Notes under the pieces: generated by a model
Databases searched by the model: none
What the model was told of the DNA's origin: nothing
What the model saw: only the letters and a program-made list of their open reading frames with translations
Assembly (NCBI GenBank): GCA_014584575.1
Contig: JACTMP010000026.1
Location: forward strand, 62,001-126,000
Reading direction: 5' to 3'
DNA: 64,000 nucleotides
Origin: Chloroflexota bacterium
GTDB lineage: Bacteria; Chloroflexota; Anaerolineae; Promineifilales; Promineifilaceae
Position numbers and translations under genes: made by a program
In this document: in pieces, positions 16,114 through 26,449 of the stretch
Numbering within the stretch: position 1 is the stretch's first letter
How the letters are laid out: each line of letters opens with the position of its first letter

Positions 16114-17478
16114 ATGACAACCATGCTGGTACGCAATGCCCGATTGCTCATCACCATGAATGACGCCGGGGAGAGGATACCCAACGGGGCGTTGTTTGCG
16201 CGGGGGAATGTGATCGAGTGGGTGGGGGACACGGCCGTGCTACCCCCTCACTTCCACACCGCCGACCAGATCATAGACGCTACCGACCAGGTGGTGCTGC
16301 CCGGTCTGGTCAACACCCACCACCACCTCTACCAAACGCTTACTCGTGCATTAGCTCCCAACAGCGGCCTGTTTGGCTGGCTGAAAACACTCTATCCCAT
16401 CTGGGCGCGGCTGGATGGGGAGGCCATTTACATCAGCGCGTTGGTGGGCATGGCCGAACTGATATTGAGCGGCTGCACCACCGCCAGCGACCACCTTTAC
16501 CTCTTTCCCAACGGGGCAAAACTGGATGACGAAATTCGCGCCGCGCAGGAGATTGGGCTGCGCTTTCATGCGGCGCGGGGTTCGATGTCGTTGGGCGAAA
16601 GTGATGGCGGGCTGCCACCGGACAGCGTGGTAGAAGACGAAGACGCCATCTTGCGCGACTGCCGCCGGGTGATTGAGCAGTTTCACGATCCTGACCCATT
16701 TGCCATGACGCGGATTGTGGTGGCGCCCTGTTCGCCATTCTCGGTGACGCCGGATTTGATGCGTGAATCGGCGCGGCTGGCGCGCAGTTATGGGGTGACG
16801 CTGCACACCCATCTGGCGGAGACACAGGACGAAGAATTGTTTTGTGTGGAGAAGTTTGGAGCACGGCCGTCGGCCTATGCCGAACAACTCGAATGGGTGG
16901 GCGACGACGTGTGGTGGGCACATGCCGTCCATGTGAACGACGCCGAAATCAGGCTGATGGCGCGGACGGGTACGGGGGCGGCGCACTGCCCGTGCAGCAA
17001 TATGCGTCTGGCGAGTGGCATTGCTCCGGTACGGCCGTGGCTGGATAACGGCGTGCGAGTCGGTTTGGGTGTGGATGGTTCGGCCAGCAACGATGGTTCG
17101 CACATGCTCAATGAGGCGCGGCAGGCGTTGTTGTTGCAGCGGGTTTTGCAAGGCGCGGACGCGCTCAAGGTGGAAGAGGCGTTGTGGCTGGCGACGCGGG
17201 GTGGGGCGCAAGTGTTGAAGCGGGACGACATTGGGCAGTTGGCGGTAGGCAAGGCGGCGGACATCATCGCCTATGATTTGAACCGGCTGGCTTACGCGGG
17301 AGCGCAGCATGACCCGCTGGCGGCGCTGCTCTTTTGTGCGCCGCAGCCGGTGGAGTGGAGTGTGATTAACGGCCGTGTCGTTGTTGCTGACGGTGTGTTA
17401 CAAACCATAGACCTGGAACCCATCATCAGACGGCACAACCAGGTCAGTAAACGGCTCGTCAACAATGAATTTACGTGA
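16114..17478 (+). CDS. Amidohydrolase, 8-oxoguanine deaminase-like
   Basis: A 454-residue metal-dependent TIM-barrel deaminase of the ATZ/TRZ group. Metal ligands are seen as HxH in NTHHHLYQT, the His of LHTHLAET, the His of WWAHAVHVND and the Asp of LGVDGSASNDGS. The segments GSMSLGESDGGLPPDSVVEDE and APCSPFSVTPDLM match my memory of 8-oxoguanine deaminases, which convert 8-oxoguanine to urate; close relatives act on cytosine, guanine or triazines. It sits in the purine/molybdenum block, where its product could link with the hydroxylase. Confidence 0.82.
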   Translation: MTTMLVRNARLLITMNDAGERIPNGALFARGNVIEWVGDTAVLPPHFHTADQIIDATDQVVLPGLVNTHHHLYQTLTRALAPNSGLFGWLKTLYPIWARLDGEAIYISALVGMAELILSGCTTASDHLYLFPNGAKLDDEIRAAQEIGLRFHAARGSMSLGESDGGLPPDSVVEDEDAILRDCRRVIEQFHDPDPFAMTRIVVAPCSPFSVTPDLMRESARLARSYGVTLHTHLAETQDEELFCVEKFGARPSAYAEQLEWVGDDVWWAHAVHVNDAEIRLMARTGTGAAHCPCSNMRLASGIAPVRPWLDNGVRVGLGVDGSASNDGSHMLNEARQALLLQRVLQGADALKVEEALWLATRGGAQVLKRDDIGQLAVGKAADIIAYDLNRLAYAGAQHDPLAALLFCAPQPVEWSVINGRVVVADGVLQTIDLEPIIRRHNQVSKRLVNNEFT

Positions 17479-17498
17479 CGCGATTTGCCAAATCGCGT
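17478..17498. repeat. Small hairpin between the amidohydrolase and oxidoreductase genes
   Basis: ACGCGATTT-gcc-AAATCGCGT, a perfect 9-base stem that overlaps the amidohydrolase stop and ends just before AGGAGG of the next gene. Confidence 0.55.
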
Positions 17499-17514
17499 TA
17501 CAGAGGAGGATATG

Positions 17515-18519
17515 ATGGCTAAGGATCGTGTGGCGCTATATTTGCAGGATGCTCACTCATTGCAAGAGGGCATTGCGTTGGTGAAGTATGCGGAGGCGAA
17601 GGGGTTTGAAGCGGTGTGGCAGGCGGAAAGCCGGTTGGTGCGGGACGCCATTGTACCCATGGCCGCCTTTGCCAGCCACACCAGCACGTTGAAAGTGGGC
17701 AGCGGCGTCACCAATAACTGGACGCGCAACATTGGCCTGTTGGCGGCGACGTTTCTGACGCTGGACGACCTGGCTCCCGACCGCATCATTTGTGGCATTG
17801 GCGCCTGGTGGGACCCGCTGGCGCAGAAGGTGGGCATTGAGCGACGCAAACCGCTGCTGGCCATGCGGGAAACGGTGGAAGTGCTGCGCCGGCTGCTAAA
17901 CATGGAAAATGTGACCTTTCATGGCGAGTTTCATCATGTAGATGGCATTCAGTTGGATGTGGTTCACGGCCGTACCACTCCCCGTCACGTGCCCATCTAC
18001 ATTGGGGCCACCGGCATGAAAATGATGGAACTGACCGGCGAAATTGCCGACGGTGCGGTGCTAAATTATCTGGTCGCGCCTAAATACAATTTGGAAGCGA
18101 TGGACGCGCTGGAGCGGGGGGCGAAGAAGGCGGGCAAAACGATAGACGACGTTGATCGGCCGCAACTGATGATTTGCTCAGTGGATCATGACCGCAAACG
18201 GGCGCTGGATGGGGCGCGCAAGATGATTACGCAGTATTTGGGGCAGCAGCCGCACCTGATGAAGGCCAGTGGGGTGAGCCAGGAATTGCTGGACGATCTG
18301 CATCAGGTTCTCACCTGGCCGGCCACCGACGAGCAAATTGAAGCGGCCATGCACCTGGTGCCGGATGACGTGGTGCAGATGTGTACGGCCGCCGGTTCCC
18401 CGGCCGAAGTCAAAGCCAAAGTGCGTGAATACATGGATAACGGCTGCACCTGCCCCATCCTGTATCCGCTGGGCGATGCCCGGTTGATGATTGATATTTT
18501 CAGCGAAGGGTATGCTTAA
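17515..18519 (+). CDS. Luciferase-like (LLM class) flavin or F420-dependent oxidoreductase
   Basis: A 334-residue bacterial-luciferase-fold TIM barrel protein. Visible blocks are [61 protein letters not shown] and [21 protein letters not shown], closest to methylene-tetrahydromethanopterin-reductase-like F420 enzymes. The substrate is unknown. ATGs at 17512 and 17515 are both possible; GAGGAGG at 17503-17509 favours the second. It follows the amidohydrolase and converges with mobA, the two stop codons sharing TTAA. Confidence 0.85.
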   Translation: MAKDRVALYLQDAHSLQEGIALVKYAEAKGFEAVWQAESRLVRDAIVPMAAFASHTSTLKVGSGVTNNWTRNIGLLAATFLTLDDLAPDRIICGIGAWWDPLAQKVGIERRKPLLAMRETVEVLRRLLNMENVTFHGEFHHVDGIQLDVVHGRTTPRHVPIYIGATGMKMMELTGEIADGAVLNYLVAPKYNLEAMDALERGAKKAGKTIDDVDRPQLMICSVDHDRKRALDGARKMITQYLGQQPHLMKASGVSQELLDDLHQVLTWPATDEQIEAAMHLVPDDVVQMCTAAGSPAEVKAKVREYMDNGCTCPILYPLGDARLMIDIFSEGYA

Positions 18520-19109
18520 CCGGACTGCTGGTCGTGCTGGGCGTTGGTTAATTCCTGTGGTGTGTTAATGTTGGCAAAGGAACGGCCGTGTGCATCAAAC
18601 TGGCTGATTTCCTCCCGCTCGACAAACCGGACGGTGACACGGCCGTAAAAGCTGGTGATTTTCAATTGTTGCGCCTTCAGTTTTTCCTCAATGGGACCCA
18701 GACAGTTTTTGCTGTAAATGGCGTGGAGTGGTTCAGGAAATTTTTCCCAGCGGGGGACGATAACGTCGGCGGTGTGGCGTAGAGTCAGCATATAGGCCAG
18801 CAGGTCGCGGTTGAGCCAGGGCATATCACAGGCGACGACGAGGGTGTGGGGGTGTTGGGCATGGGTCACGGCCGTATAAATCCCCCCCAACGGCCCATGC
18901 TCAGGATACACGTCGCCAAACATGGGCAGCCCTAAATGGGTATAGGCTGCGGGCCGGTTGGTGATTAAGATGAGTTCATCCCCCAGATCGGCAACCGTTT
19001 CGCGCACAATTTCGATCAGCGGACGGCCGTCAAACAACACAAACGCCTTATCCACCCCCATCCGACTGCTTTTGCCCCCTGCCTGAATGGCTACCGTTAC
19101 TTTAGACAT
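18516..19109 (-). CDS. mobA: Molybdenum cofactor guanylyltransferase
   Basis: A 197-residue nucleotidyltransferase that adds GMP to Mo-molybdopterin. The N-terminal nucleotide-binding motif [13 protein letters not shown] is canonical, followed by [16 protein letters not shown] and [21 protein letters not shown] right before ATG 19109 fixes the start; the frame is open further upstream without a site. It lies opposite the molybdenum hydroxylase block and may supply that enzyme, although XDH-family enzymes more often use the MCD form made by MocA, so it might serve another Mo protein elsewhere. Confidence 0.9.
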   Translation of the reverse strand: MSKVTVAIQAGGKSSRMGVDKAFVLFDGRPLIEIVRETVADLGDELILITNRPAAYTHLGLPMFGDVYPEHGPLGGIYTAVTHAQHPHTLVVACDMPWLNRDLLAYMLTLRHTADVIVPRWEKFPEPLHAIYSKNCLGPIEEKLKAQQLKITSFYGRVTVRFVEREEISQFDAHGRSFANINTPQELTNAQHDQQSG

Positions 19110-19132
19110 TTTCCTTCTCCGGCTGTGGCAAT

Positions 19133-20287
19133 CTACAAGAAGCGGTAAAAAACCTGATTGCTCAAAAACCAACCCTGGGGCGTCAGCCGCAGGCGGTCGC
19201 CGGACAGCGCCAGCAGCCCCCATTCCAGGAGTTGGGCAACGGTACGGCCGTAGACATCGAGCAGCGATTGTCCAAATTTTTGTCTGAATGTGGTCAGGTC
19301 TAACCCCTCTTCTAAGAGACGGAGCTGGGTGATGACCGTGTCGGTCATTTGTTCCTGGCGGGTGAGAGCGTGGTGGGCGGCTACGGCCGTTGAGAGCGGA
19401 TAACCGGGCGCTTCTGCCTGCTGCAAACGGCGTATATAGACACGGGGCTGTTTGACCACCTCATACCGCATCCCGGCAGCGTGACCATGCGCTCCTGCAC
19501 CTAAACCCAGATACTCCCCGTTGCGCCAATAAGTCAGGTTGTGGGCGCAGGCATAACCAGGTAAAGCCCAATTGGAAATCTCGTAATGCGCATACCCATG
19601 CGCCGCCATTTGCTCACAGGCCAGCCCATATTGGTCGGCAGCCAGGTCAGGGTCGGGGGCAGGGATACGGCCGTTGTCCAGCCATCGTTTCATTGGCGTC
19701 CCCGGCTCAATGGTCAGACAATACAGGCTGATGTGGGTGGGCTGCAAAGCCAGCGCCGCGCACACACTTTCGCCCCAGGAGGCCAGCGTTTGCCCTGGTA
19801 CGCCGTAAATCAAATCCAGATTGATATTGCTGATGCCGGCCTGTCGCGCCAGGTGTACGGCCGTGACCGCCGCCGCAAAATCATGTTCCCGCTCCAGCAA
19901 AGCCAGTTCGCCGGGGATGGCGCTTTGCACACCAAAGCTGAGGCGGTTGATGCCCAACTCCCGCAGCGCCGCCAGGTAGGCCAGATCCACCGTGCCGGGA
20001 TTAGCCTCCAATGTCACTTCTGCGTCTTCCGTAACGGCAAAATGGGTATGGACGGCCGTTAAAATCGTTTCCAGTTGAGTTGGCGTCATTAAGGATGGGG
20101 TGCCCCCGCCAAAAAACAACGTATGCGCTCGGCGGCGCTCCGTACCGGCCACTTGCTGCACTTCCGCCGCCAGCGAAGCGGCATACGCTGTCTGCAAATC
20201 GGCCAGGCTGGTATAGGTGTTGAAATCACAGTAAGCGCAGCGATGGCGGCAAAAGGGAATATGCAGGTAAAGACTCAGGCTGGTCAT
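19133..20287 (-). CDS. hemW: Radical SAM protein HemW (coproporphyrinogen oxidase-like)
   Basis: A 384-residue radical SAM enzyme. The cluster motif is HIPFCRHRCAYCDF (C-x3-C-x2-C), followed by FFGGGTPSLMTPTQ, LEANPG and FGVQSA, then the C-terminal HemW domain with NLTYWRNGEYLGLGAGAHG. HemW proteins bind heme and are thought to insert it into cytochromes, and are often mislabelled HemN. It lies 34 bases after the acyl carrier protein gene and 23 bases ahead of mobA, probably one transcript. Confidence 0.92.
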   Translation of the reverse strand: MTSLSLYLHIPFCRHRCAYCDFNTYTSLADLQTAYAASLAAEVQQVAGTERRRAHTLFFGGGTPSLMTPTQLETILTAVHTHFAVTEDAEVTLEANPGTVDLAYLAALRELGINRLSFGVQSAIPGELALLEREHDFAAAVTAVHLARQAGISNINLDLIYGVPGQTLASWGESVCAALALQPTHISLYCLTIEPGTPMKRWLDNGRIPAPDPDLAADQYGLACEQMAAHGYAHYEISNWALPGYACAHNLTYWRNGEYLGLGAGAHGHAAGMRYEVVKQPRVYIRRLQQAEAPGYPLSTAVAAHHALTRQEQMTDTVITQLRLLEEGLDLTTFRQKFGQSLLDVYGRTVAQLLEWGLLALSGDRLRLTPQGWFLSNQVFYRFL

Positions 20288-20321
20288 CGTTCGGTGACGC
20301 CCATAGACAGGCAGCGCCCGC

Positions 20322-20567
20322 TTAACTACGCAAGACGCGGGCGACCATCTGGTTGAGCGTATCCATTTTGGCGACGGTCAGATCGGCGTCGGGAATATAA
20401 ACGTCAAACTCCTGCTCCACGTAGACGCCAAACTCGGCCAGGGAAAAACTGTCCATCAAGCCACTCGTGATAATGCCTTCATCATCCTGTAAATTATACT
20501 GTGGGTCGCGGATCAGGTCGTGGGTAATAAACCGCCGCAATTTTTCACGTACCGTTTTTTCGTCCAT
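20322..20567 (-). CDS. Acyl carrier protein-like phosphopantetheine protein
   Basis: An 81-residue protein with the attachment serine in SGLMDSFSLAEFGVYVEQEFD (motif DSF). It would carry an acyl or aminoacyl group on a phosphopantetheine arm. No synthase or adenylation gene is adjacent, so it is an orphan carrier. The Sfp-type transferase at 33632 could modify it, and the MenE-like ligase at 61380 or other acyl-activating enzymes could load it, but these are guesses. Confidence 0.88.
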   Translation of the reverse strand: MDEKTVREKLRRFITHDLIRDPQYNLQDDEGIITSGLMDSFSLAEFGVYVEQEFDVYIPDADLTVAKMDTLNQMVARVLRS

Positions 20568-20583
20568 AATTCTTCATTTGTTC

Positions 20584-20630
20584 GTAGTAGGCGATTTATT
20601 GCCTGCCAACGGCGATAAATCGCCTACTAC
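20584..20630. repeat. Hairpin, GTAGTAGGCGAT family (copy 1)
   Basis: GTAGTAGGCGATTTA (20584-20598) and its exact complement (20616-20630) with a 17-base loop, in the gap between the PAP2 and carrier protein genes. A related copy is at 24563-24622. Confidence 0.7.
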
Positions 20631-20635
20631 AAACT

Positions 20636-21265
20636 TTACACAAAACAACCAAATAGCGTCTGCATCAGCCAGACAGTGATTAAACCCAATAATAACCCGG
20701 CTATGACTTGCGTCCAGGTGTGGCGCTTGAGGAATATGCGCACATAACAGACACCCAGGAGCAGGGGAAAAACCAGCACCCAGGCGAGTGTCCAGCTATA
20801 AACCAGGCCGATGAGCAAAAAGGTAGCCATGATGCCGGTGGCGTGGATGCTGATGAGGTAACGGGTGTTGATCAGCCCCAGGGCGGTCAGGTTAATGGTG
20901 TTGAGTAGGGCCAGGCAACGCAGCAGTTCGGGGCCATCCAGCCAGGTGATCACCAGGAAAGCAATGAGGGCAGAGGCAACGGCCGTGATATAGGGAATAT
21001 GCCGCTCCCCTGTATCGCTCATGTGCAGTTCTTTAATCCGCCCGGTGCGCAGCAGATAGAGTACCACCAGGATGGGCGCCAATGACACCAGCAGCCCATA
21101 AAACACCGCCCAGGCCAGCCCCGTCAGGTTTGGTTCTTCCGTCAGGGAAAAGGCCAGCCCCACCACGGCAAACATCAGCGGTGGGCTGACGATATTGGAA
21201 AACAACCGCGCCGCTTTCACACGCCCGGTGTGGTCGTCTTTGTGGAAGTCGCGGGGGGTGTGCAT
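20636..21265 (-). CDS. PAP2-superfamily membrane phosphatase-like protein
   Basis: A 209-residue protein with about six membrane helices. The PAP2 phosphatase landmarks appear weakly: RTGRIKELHMSDTGERHIPY, SIHATG and KRHTWTQVIAGLLLG (an H near the end as in the R-x5-H-x3-D motif, but without a clear D). It may dephosphorylate a lipid phosphate or polyprenyl diphosphate, or be an inactive relative. Its start codon directly touches the repeat palindrome at 21267, leaving no normal ribosome binding site. Confidence 0.75.
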   Translation of the reverse strand: MHTPRDFHKDDHTGRVKAARLFSNIVSPPLMFAVVGLAFSLTEEPNLTGLAWAVFYGLLVSLAPILVVLYLLRTGRIKELHMSDTGERHIPYITAVASALIAFLVITWLDGPELLRCLALLNTINLTALGLINTRYLISIHATGIMATFLLIGLVYSWTLAWVLVFPLLLGVCYVRIFLKRHTWTQVIAGLLLGLITVWLMQTLFGCFV

Positions 21266-21266
21266 G

Positions 21267-21341
21267 AGCAGGTGAGCAGGTGAGCAGGTGAAGGGGTGAT
21301 AGTCAGTTCACCTGCTCACCCCCGCATCCCTTCACCTGCTC
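21267..21341. repeat. Junction palindrome, GAGCAGGT-word family
   Basis: Tandem GAGCAGGT octamers (three near-copies, 21266-21290) face CACCTGCTC words, with the longest perfect stem GAGCAGGTGAAGGG (21282-21295 with 21328-21341). It fills the gap between ahcY and the PAP2 gene. Confidence 0.7.
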
Positions 21342-21348
21342 ATCTTCA

Positions 21349-22731
<1,383 letters not shown>

Positions 22732-22735
<4 letters not shown>

Positions 22736-23688
22736 GAAAGCAAAATATCCAACACCCCTTCATCATCAAAATGCTGCCGGTAACGGGCCACAAATTGGGT
22801 GGGGGTGTAAAAATGGGCCTGTGTGCCCAGATTTTCTAAGACATACGTGGCGGCCAATGCGCCCACGCGGCCGGCCACTTCCCAGGGCAGCCCTAGCTCC
22901 ATGCTGCGCATCAGCCCGGCGCGGAAAGCGTCCCCCGCGCCGGTAGGGTCCACAATTTGCTGCGGCGGCACGCTGGGAATGTAATACTCGGCGCCATCAG
23001 CCACCAGCCGCGCGCCGTCTTTGGCCTTTGTCACCAGCAGCGTGCCAATGCGATCCATGATTTGTGCTTCATTCAGCCCCGTTTTTTCTTGAATTAACTG
23101 GTATTCATATTCATTCACACAGAGCATGGCGCACCCTTCCAACCCATGCAAAAGCTGTTCGCCGTTGAAGCGGGCCGCCTGCTGGCTGGGGTCATAGATG
23201 AAGGGGATGCCCAGTTCCCGACATTCATCGGCGTATTGGCTCATGGCGTCTGGGGCGTTGGGGGAGATAATGGCCAGGTCGGCAGTGGGGGCGTACTGTT
23301 TGAAGGAGAGGGAGGCGGCGTGGGCCATCGCGCCGATGTAGAAGCTGGCGATCTGGTTTTGTTCCTGATCGGTATTGACGAAGAAGGAGGCGGTGAACAC
23401 GTCGGGGATTTCGATGATGGCCGAGGCGTCTACGCCGTGCTGTTCCAACCAGCCCCGGTAATCACCAAAATCGTGCCCGGCGGTGGCCATGACCAACGGC
23501 CGTCCACCCAGCAGCCCCATCGTGTAGGCAATGTTGGGCGCGGTGCCGCCGCGCTGCCGCTTGAGCGTGTCCACCAGAAAGCTAAGGCTGACGTTGTGCA
23601 GCTGGTCGGCCAGCAGCGAATCGGTGAACCGCCCCGGAAAGTGCATCAGATAATCGTAAGCAATGGAACCGGTGATGACGATTTTCAT
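22732..23688 (-). CDS. PfkB-family kinase, adenosine kinase-like
   Basis: A 318-residue ribokinase-fold sugar/nucleoside kinase. Signatures are the N-terminal GSIAYDYLMHFPG, GGTAPNIAYTMGLLGG and the catalytic-base/anion-hole loop DPTGAGDAFRAGLM. The neighbouring ahcY releases adenosine, so phosphorylation of adenosine to AMP is the likely reaction, pulling SAH hydrolysis forward. PfkB substrate calls from sequence alone are unsafe; ribokinase-type activity is the alternative. The gene lies between two GAGATTG-word palindromes and lacks a clear ribosome binding site. Confidence 0.88.
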
Positions 23689-23697
23689 TACAGAAAA

Positions 23698-23749
23698 GAG
23701 ATTGGAGATTGGAGATCAGAGATTCAACCAATCTCCAATCTCCAATCTC
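23698..23749. repeat. Junction palindrome, GAGATTG-word family
   Basis: A perfect 19-base stem (23698-23716 with 23731-23749), arms of GAGATTG heptamers, between the glycosyltransferase stop and the kinase start. Confidence 0.8.
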
Positions 23750-23765
23750 CAATCTCCGATCCTCC

Positions 23766-24515
23766 TTAGGTGTTTTGAACAATTTCTTTTGTTTTCACGG
23801 CCGTGCCCTGCTTAAATACTGGCGTCATGCCCAGCCGATCTCTTAACATCGTAAAAAGAATAGTCAGCCCATCCCTGATGGTGATCTTTTTGCCCTCGGC
23901 ATAGGTGCGTGGGTCGTAATCAATGTCCACTTCTTCAATATCGAAACCGGCGAGTAGTACTTTGTTGGTCAATTCAAACTCCAGGTTAAAACCGTTAAGT
24001 GTTAGATTAAGCGATTTGGCAATGTCACCGCGCACCATTTTTGTGCCGGTGCCTACATCTGTCAGGTGGCTGCCAAAGAGCAAGTTTGTGGCCAGCGTCC
24101 AGAGGCGCACCCCCCAGTAAGCATGTTTGTATTCATACTTCACATGCCCACCCAGGATGCGCGAACCATACACGGCCGTCGCCCCCGTCTCTTCTACCTT
24201 GCGGCAAAATTTAGGGTGTTCGGCCGGATCATACTCTTTATCAGCGTCTTGAATGAGCATATAGTCGCCCGTCATGTGGTGGATGCCGGAGCGAATGGAC
24301 ATCCCCTTGCCCATATTACGTTCGTGGAAGATCACGCGAATTTCTGGGTCGTTGATTTGTCGCAAGAGATCGCGTGTGCCGTCGGTGGAGCAGTTGTCTA
24401 CGACGATGATTTCCCGTTCCCAACCGTTGCCCAGGTGTACACGCTGTGTTTTTTGGATGACCTGTTGAATGGTGGCTGCTTCGTTGTAGCAGCAAATTAT
24501 TACGGATAACTTCAT
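23766..24515 (-). CDS. Family 2 glycosyltransferase (dolichol/polyprenyl-phosphate type)
   Basis: A 249-residue GT-A glycosyltransferase with no membrane helix. It begins MKLSVIICCYNEAATIQQV, then IIVVDNCSTDGTRDLL and the metal-binding MLIQDADKEYDPAE, followed by GSRILGG. These fit transfer of a sugar from a nucleotide donor to polyprenyl phosphate at the membrane face, supplying envelope glycan synthesis. An upstream in-frame ATG at 24611 would add 32 residues across hairpins, so 24515 is preferred. An extended -10 promoter lies about 130 bases upstream. Confidence 0.9.
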   Translation of the reverse strand: MKLSVIICCYNEAATIQQVIQKTQRVHLGNGWEREIIVVDNCSTDGTRDLLRQINDPEIRVIFHERNMGKGMSIRSGIHHMTGDYMLIQDADKEYDPAEHPKFCRKVEETGATAVYGSRILGGHVKYEYKHAYWGVRLWTLATNLLFGSHLTDVGTGTKMVRGDIAKSLNLTLNGFNLEFELTNKVLLAGFDIEEVDIDYDPRTYAEGKKITIRDGLTILFTMLRDRLGMTPVFKQGTAVKTKEIVQNT

Positions 24516-24524
24516 TACACATAA

Positions 24525-24546
24525 AAGGTTGGCTCCAGCCAACCTT
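24525..24546. repeat. Perfect hairpin in the glycosyltransferase leader
   Basis: AAGGTTGGCT-cc-AGCCAACCTT, a 10-base perfect stem starting 10 bases upstream of the glycosyltransferase ATG, so it may cover the ribosome binding region. Confidence 0.6.
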
Positions 24547-24562
24547 CTCCCAAGCAAAGTTT

Positions 24563-24622
24563 GTAGTAAGCGATTGATTGATCGCCGTTCAGCGCAAAGG
24601 CGACCAATCAATCGCCCACTAC
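24563..24622. repeat. Hairpin, GTAGTAGGCGAT family (copy 2)
   Basis: GTAGTAAGCGATTGATTG (24563-24580) with CAATCAATCGCCCACTAC (24605-24622), two mismatches. It shares the GTAGT..GCGATT core with 20584-20630. Confidence 0.65.
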
Positions 24623-24645
24623 GAACAGTCGAAAATCAGCAGGCG

Positions 24646-24654
24646 ATTATAACA
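24646..24654 (-). promoter_or_regulatory. Extended -10 promoter element of the glycosyltransferase gene
   Basis: Read on the minus strand the sequence is TGTTATAAT, a perfect TGn-TATAAT element, identical to those in front of the histidine kinase and DUF4012 genes. Here it would give a leader of about 125 bases with two hairpins. Confidence 0.5.
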
Positions 24655-24722
24655 CAGGGAAATTCATCTCCAAGTTGAATTGAAAAATGCACACCTGTTA
24701 GCCAGCCTATCTCAATAAATGC

Positions 24723-25757
24723 TCATGGCGTGGCAGTGGGGGGTGGGGGTGTATCGGTTGCGGGGACAGGTGTGTCCGTTGGCGGTATGGGCGTATCGGT
24801 GGGGGGAATCGGTGTGTCCGTTGGCGGCAACGGTGTGTCCGTTGGCGGCAGCGGGGTGTCTGTAGGCGGCGGTGCGGTGGGGGTATCGGTGGGGGGCACG
24901 GCCGTAGCTGTATCTGTCGGCGTAGGCGGCAGCGGTGTCTGGCTGGGGGTGCTGCTGGGCGGCACGGCCGTTGCCGTATCGGTAGCCGTCGCCGATGGCG
25001 TTGCCGTTGGTGGAACCGGTGTTTCTGTTGGCGGTACGGCCGTGTCCGTCGGTGGGACAGGGGTGCTGGTAGGCGTCCACGGCGTGGCTGTCGGTATTTC
25101 GGGGGGTGGCGAAGGCAGCGGCGGCGTAGCGGTAAGACGCAGTGGCGGCAAGAAGATGACCTGCCCGGCGCGCAAGTTACTGCTGCTCAGGCAGTTGGCG
25201 TTGATGATGGTGTAAACCGTTGTGCCGTGGCGCGAGGCCAACGAAAACATCGTGTCGCCAGGCTGCACCACATATTGCACCCAGAATGCCGGTGGGCCAC
25301 AGGGCTGGCGTGTCGGCGGCGTGGGCGGCAAATAGATAATCATACCCGGCAGCAGCATATCCTGGCGCAGGCAGTTGGCGCGGATAATGGCCGCCTCCGA
25401 TGTGCCGGAGCGGATGGCCAGTGCGAGCACGCTTTCTCCGGGGCGCACTGTGGTGGGTACCCAGCCGACGGGCACTGCGCCGCACTCCTCCGGCAGCGGC
25501 GAGGTGGTGGTAGGGATGGGTGTGGGGAAGGGGGTGGTGGTCGGCGTGGCGCTGACCAGGGGGATGGCCGGCAGCGGCGTCTGGCTGGGGGCAATGATGG
25601 TCACGTCAGCAACAAGAACGGGCGGAGATGGCGGTATTGGCTGTGGTGTGCTGTCTAGCTGTGCCAGCAGCAGCGCCAGCAGTACCGTACCCACCACCCC
25701 ACATGTGATGAGCAAATTCCACTGCCACCGACCCGACTCCTGCGTTTCTATTTCCAC
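24723..25757 (-). CDS. Membrane-anchored LysM protein with TPxPPTDTP-repeat tail
   Basis: A 344-residue surface protein: one N-terminal membrane helix (about 15-35), a Thr/Pro linker, two LysM domains (VRPGESVLALAIRSGTSEAAI and VQPGDTMFSLASRHGTTVYTI, each closing with a LPGMIIYLPP/RAGQVIFLPP block), and a C-terminal tail of about 130 residues made of TPxPPTDTP repeats. The tail is probably an extended, perhaps glycosylated, wall-spanning stalk. The start is GTG, 13 bases after the stop of the endonuclease gene. The repeat tail is low-complexity and copy number may vary. Confidence 0.85.
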   Translation of the reverse strand: MEIETQESGRWQWNLLITCGVVGTVLLALLLAQLDSTPQPIPPSPPVLVADVTIIAPSQTPLPAIPLVSATPTTTPFPTPIPTTTSPLPEECGAVPVGWVPTTVRPGESVLALAIRSGTSEAAIIRANCLRQDMLLPGMIIYLPPTPPTRQPCGPPAFWVQYVVQPGDTMFSLASRHGTTVYTIINANCLSSSNLRAGQVIFLPPLRLTATPPLPSPPPEIPTATPWTPTSTPVPPTDTAVPPTETPVPPTATPSATATDTATAVPPSSTPSQTPLPPTPTDTATAVPPTDTPTAPPPTDTPLPPTDTPLPPTDTPIPPTDTPIPPTDTPVPATDTPPPPTATP

Positions 25758-25770
25758 AAACAGATTCCCG

Positions 25771-26433
25771 TTACCTTTCCACTTTGGCTAACCAGAAGTC
25801 CCGCACTTGCTTAAAATGGTCAATGCGCCCGGTAATCTTGCTGATTTCTTTGGGGTAAAACTCCATCAACACATCACACAGTTCTAGCATCCAACGCTTA
25901 CGTGAATATCCTGAGTTGACGATGATACGGTTGGAATTTGCAATCTGGATTTGCCCCCACCCCAACGCGCCAATTGTCAGACAGCCCCAATCTAAAAACT
26001 CAATGGGAATGAAACGGACACTTGTAAACTCTGTTTTTTCTTCGTCCAATTGGTAACTAACCAGCAAAAGGGTAAAGTGGTTTGAATCATCCTCATAAAA
26101 TCTTGCCAGACGTTCGACAGATGTCAGGTTCGGCATATTAAATTTGGTGTCCGTGCGGTGCGTTTTTACATCCACAACGTAGTAAAAACCGTCAACATCT
26201 GTAAAAGCAAGATCAGCCATTGCTCTTCTGGCAAATGCAGCCGAATACTCAGATAACCAGCTTCCAAGAATTGTATTGAAGGAGCCAGCAATTATTCGCT
26301 CAACGGCATCACCAGCGGCACGAGTGCTATGCCATGTGTCTGGAGATAAAAACGTTTGCTGCGAATTAAGCAGGTGCAGGGTGGCTTGTTGAATGTCTTG
26401 ATACGATGAGGTTGAGAAAATACGGCTTTTCAT
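25771..26433 (-). CDS. Type II restriction endonuclease (HincII/EcoRV-like fold candidate)
   Basis: A 220-residue protein next to a DNA methyltransferase. A PD-(D/E)xK-type core reads DLAFTDVDGFYYVVDVKTHR: an Asp, then the hydrophobic strand ending D-V-K. In my memory this resembles the LLDVKTR core of HincII, and the later SVRFIPIEFLDWGCLTIG / GWGQIQIAN fits the strand-helix order of that family. HincII cuts GTYRAC; whether the same site is cut here is unknown. It lies 16 bases after the methyltransferase stop, so modification is expressed first. Bases are more AT-rich than flanking genes. Confidence 0.7.
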   Translation of the reverse strand: MKSRIFSTSSYQDIQQATLHLLNSQQTFLSPDTWHSTRAAGDAVERIIAGSFNTILGSWLSEYSAAFARRAMADLAFTDVDGFYYVVDVKTHRTDTKFNMPNLTSVERLARFYEDDSNHFTLLLVSYQLDEEKTEFTSVRFIPIEFLDWGCLTIGALGWGQIQIANSNRIIVNSGYSRKRWMLELCDVLMEFYPKEISKITGRIDHFKQVRDFWLAKVER

Positions 26434-26449
26434 GTGTGTACCCTCGGTT

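Noticed and set aside
24730..25215. Long plus-strand open frame rich in Gly and Val opposite the LysM protein
   Set aside because: It is the mirror of the Thr/Pro-rich repeat tail (GVSVGG opposite TDTPPP) and has no start site or domain.
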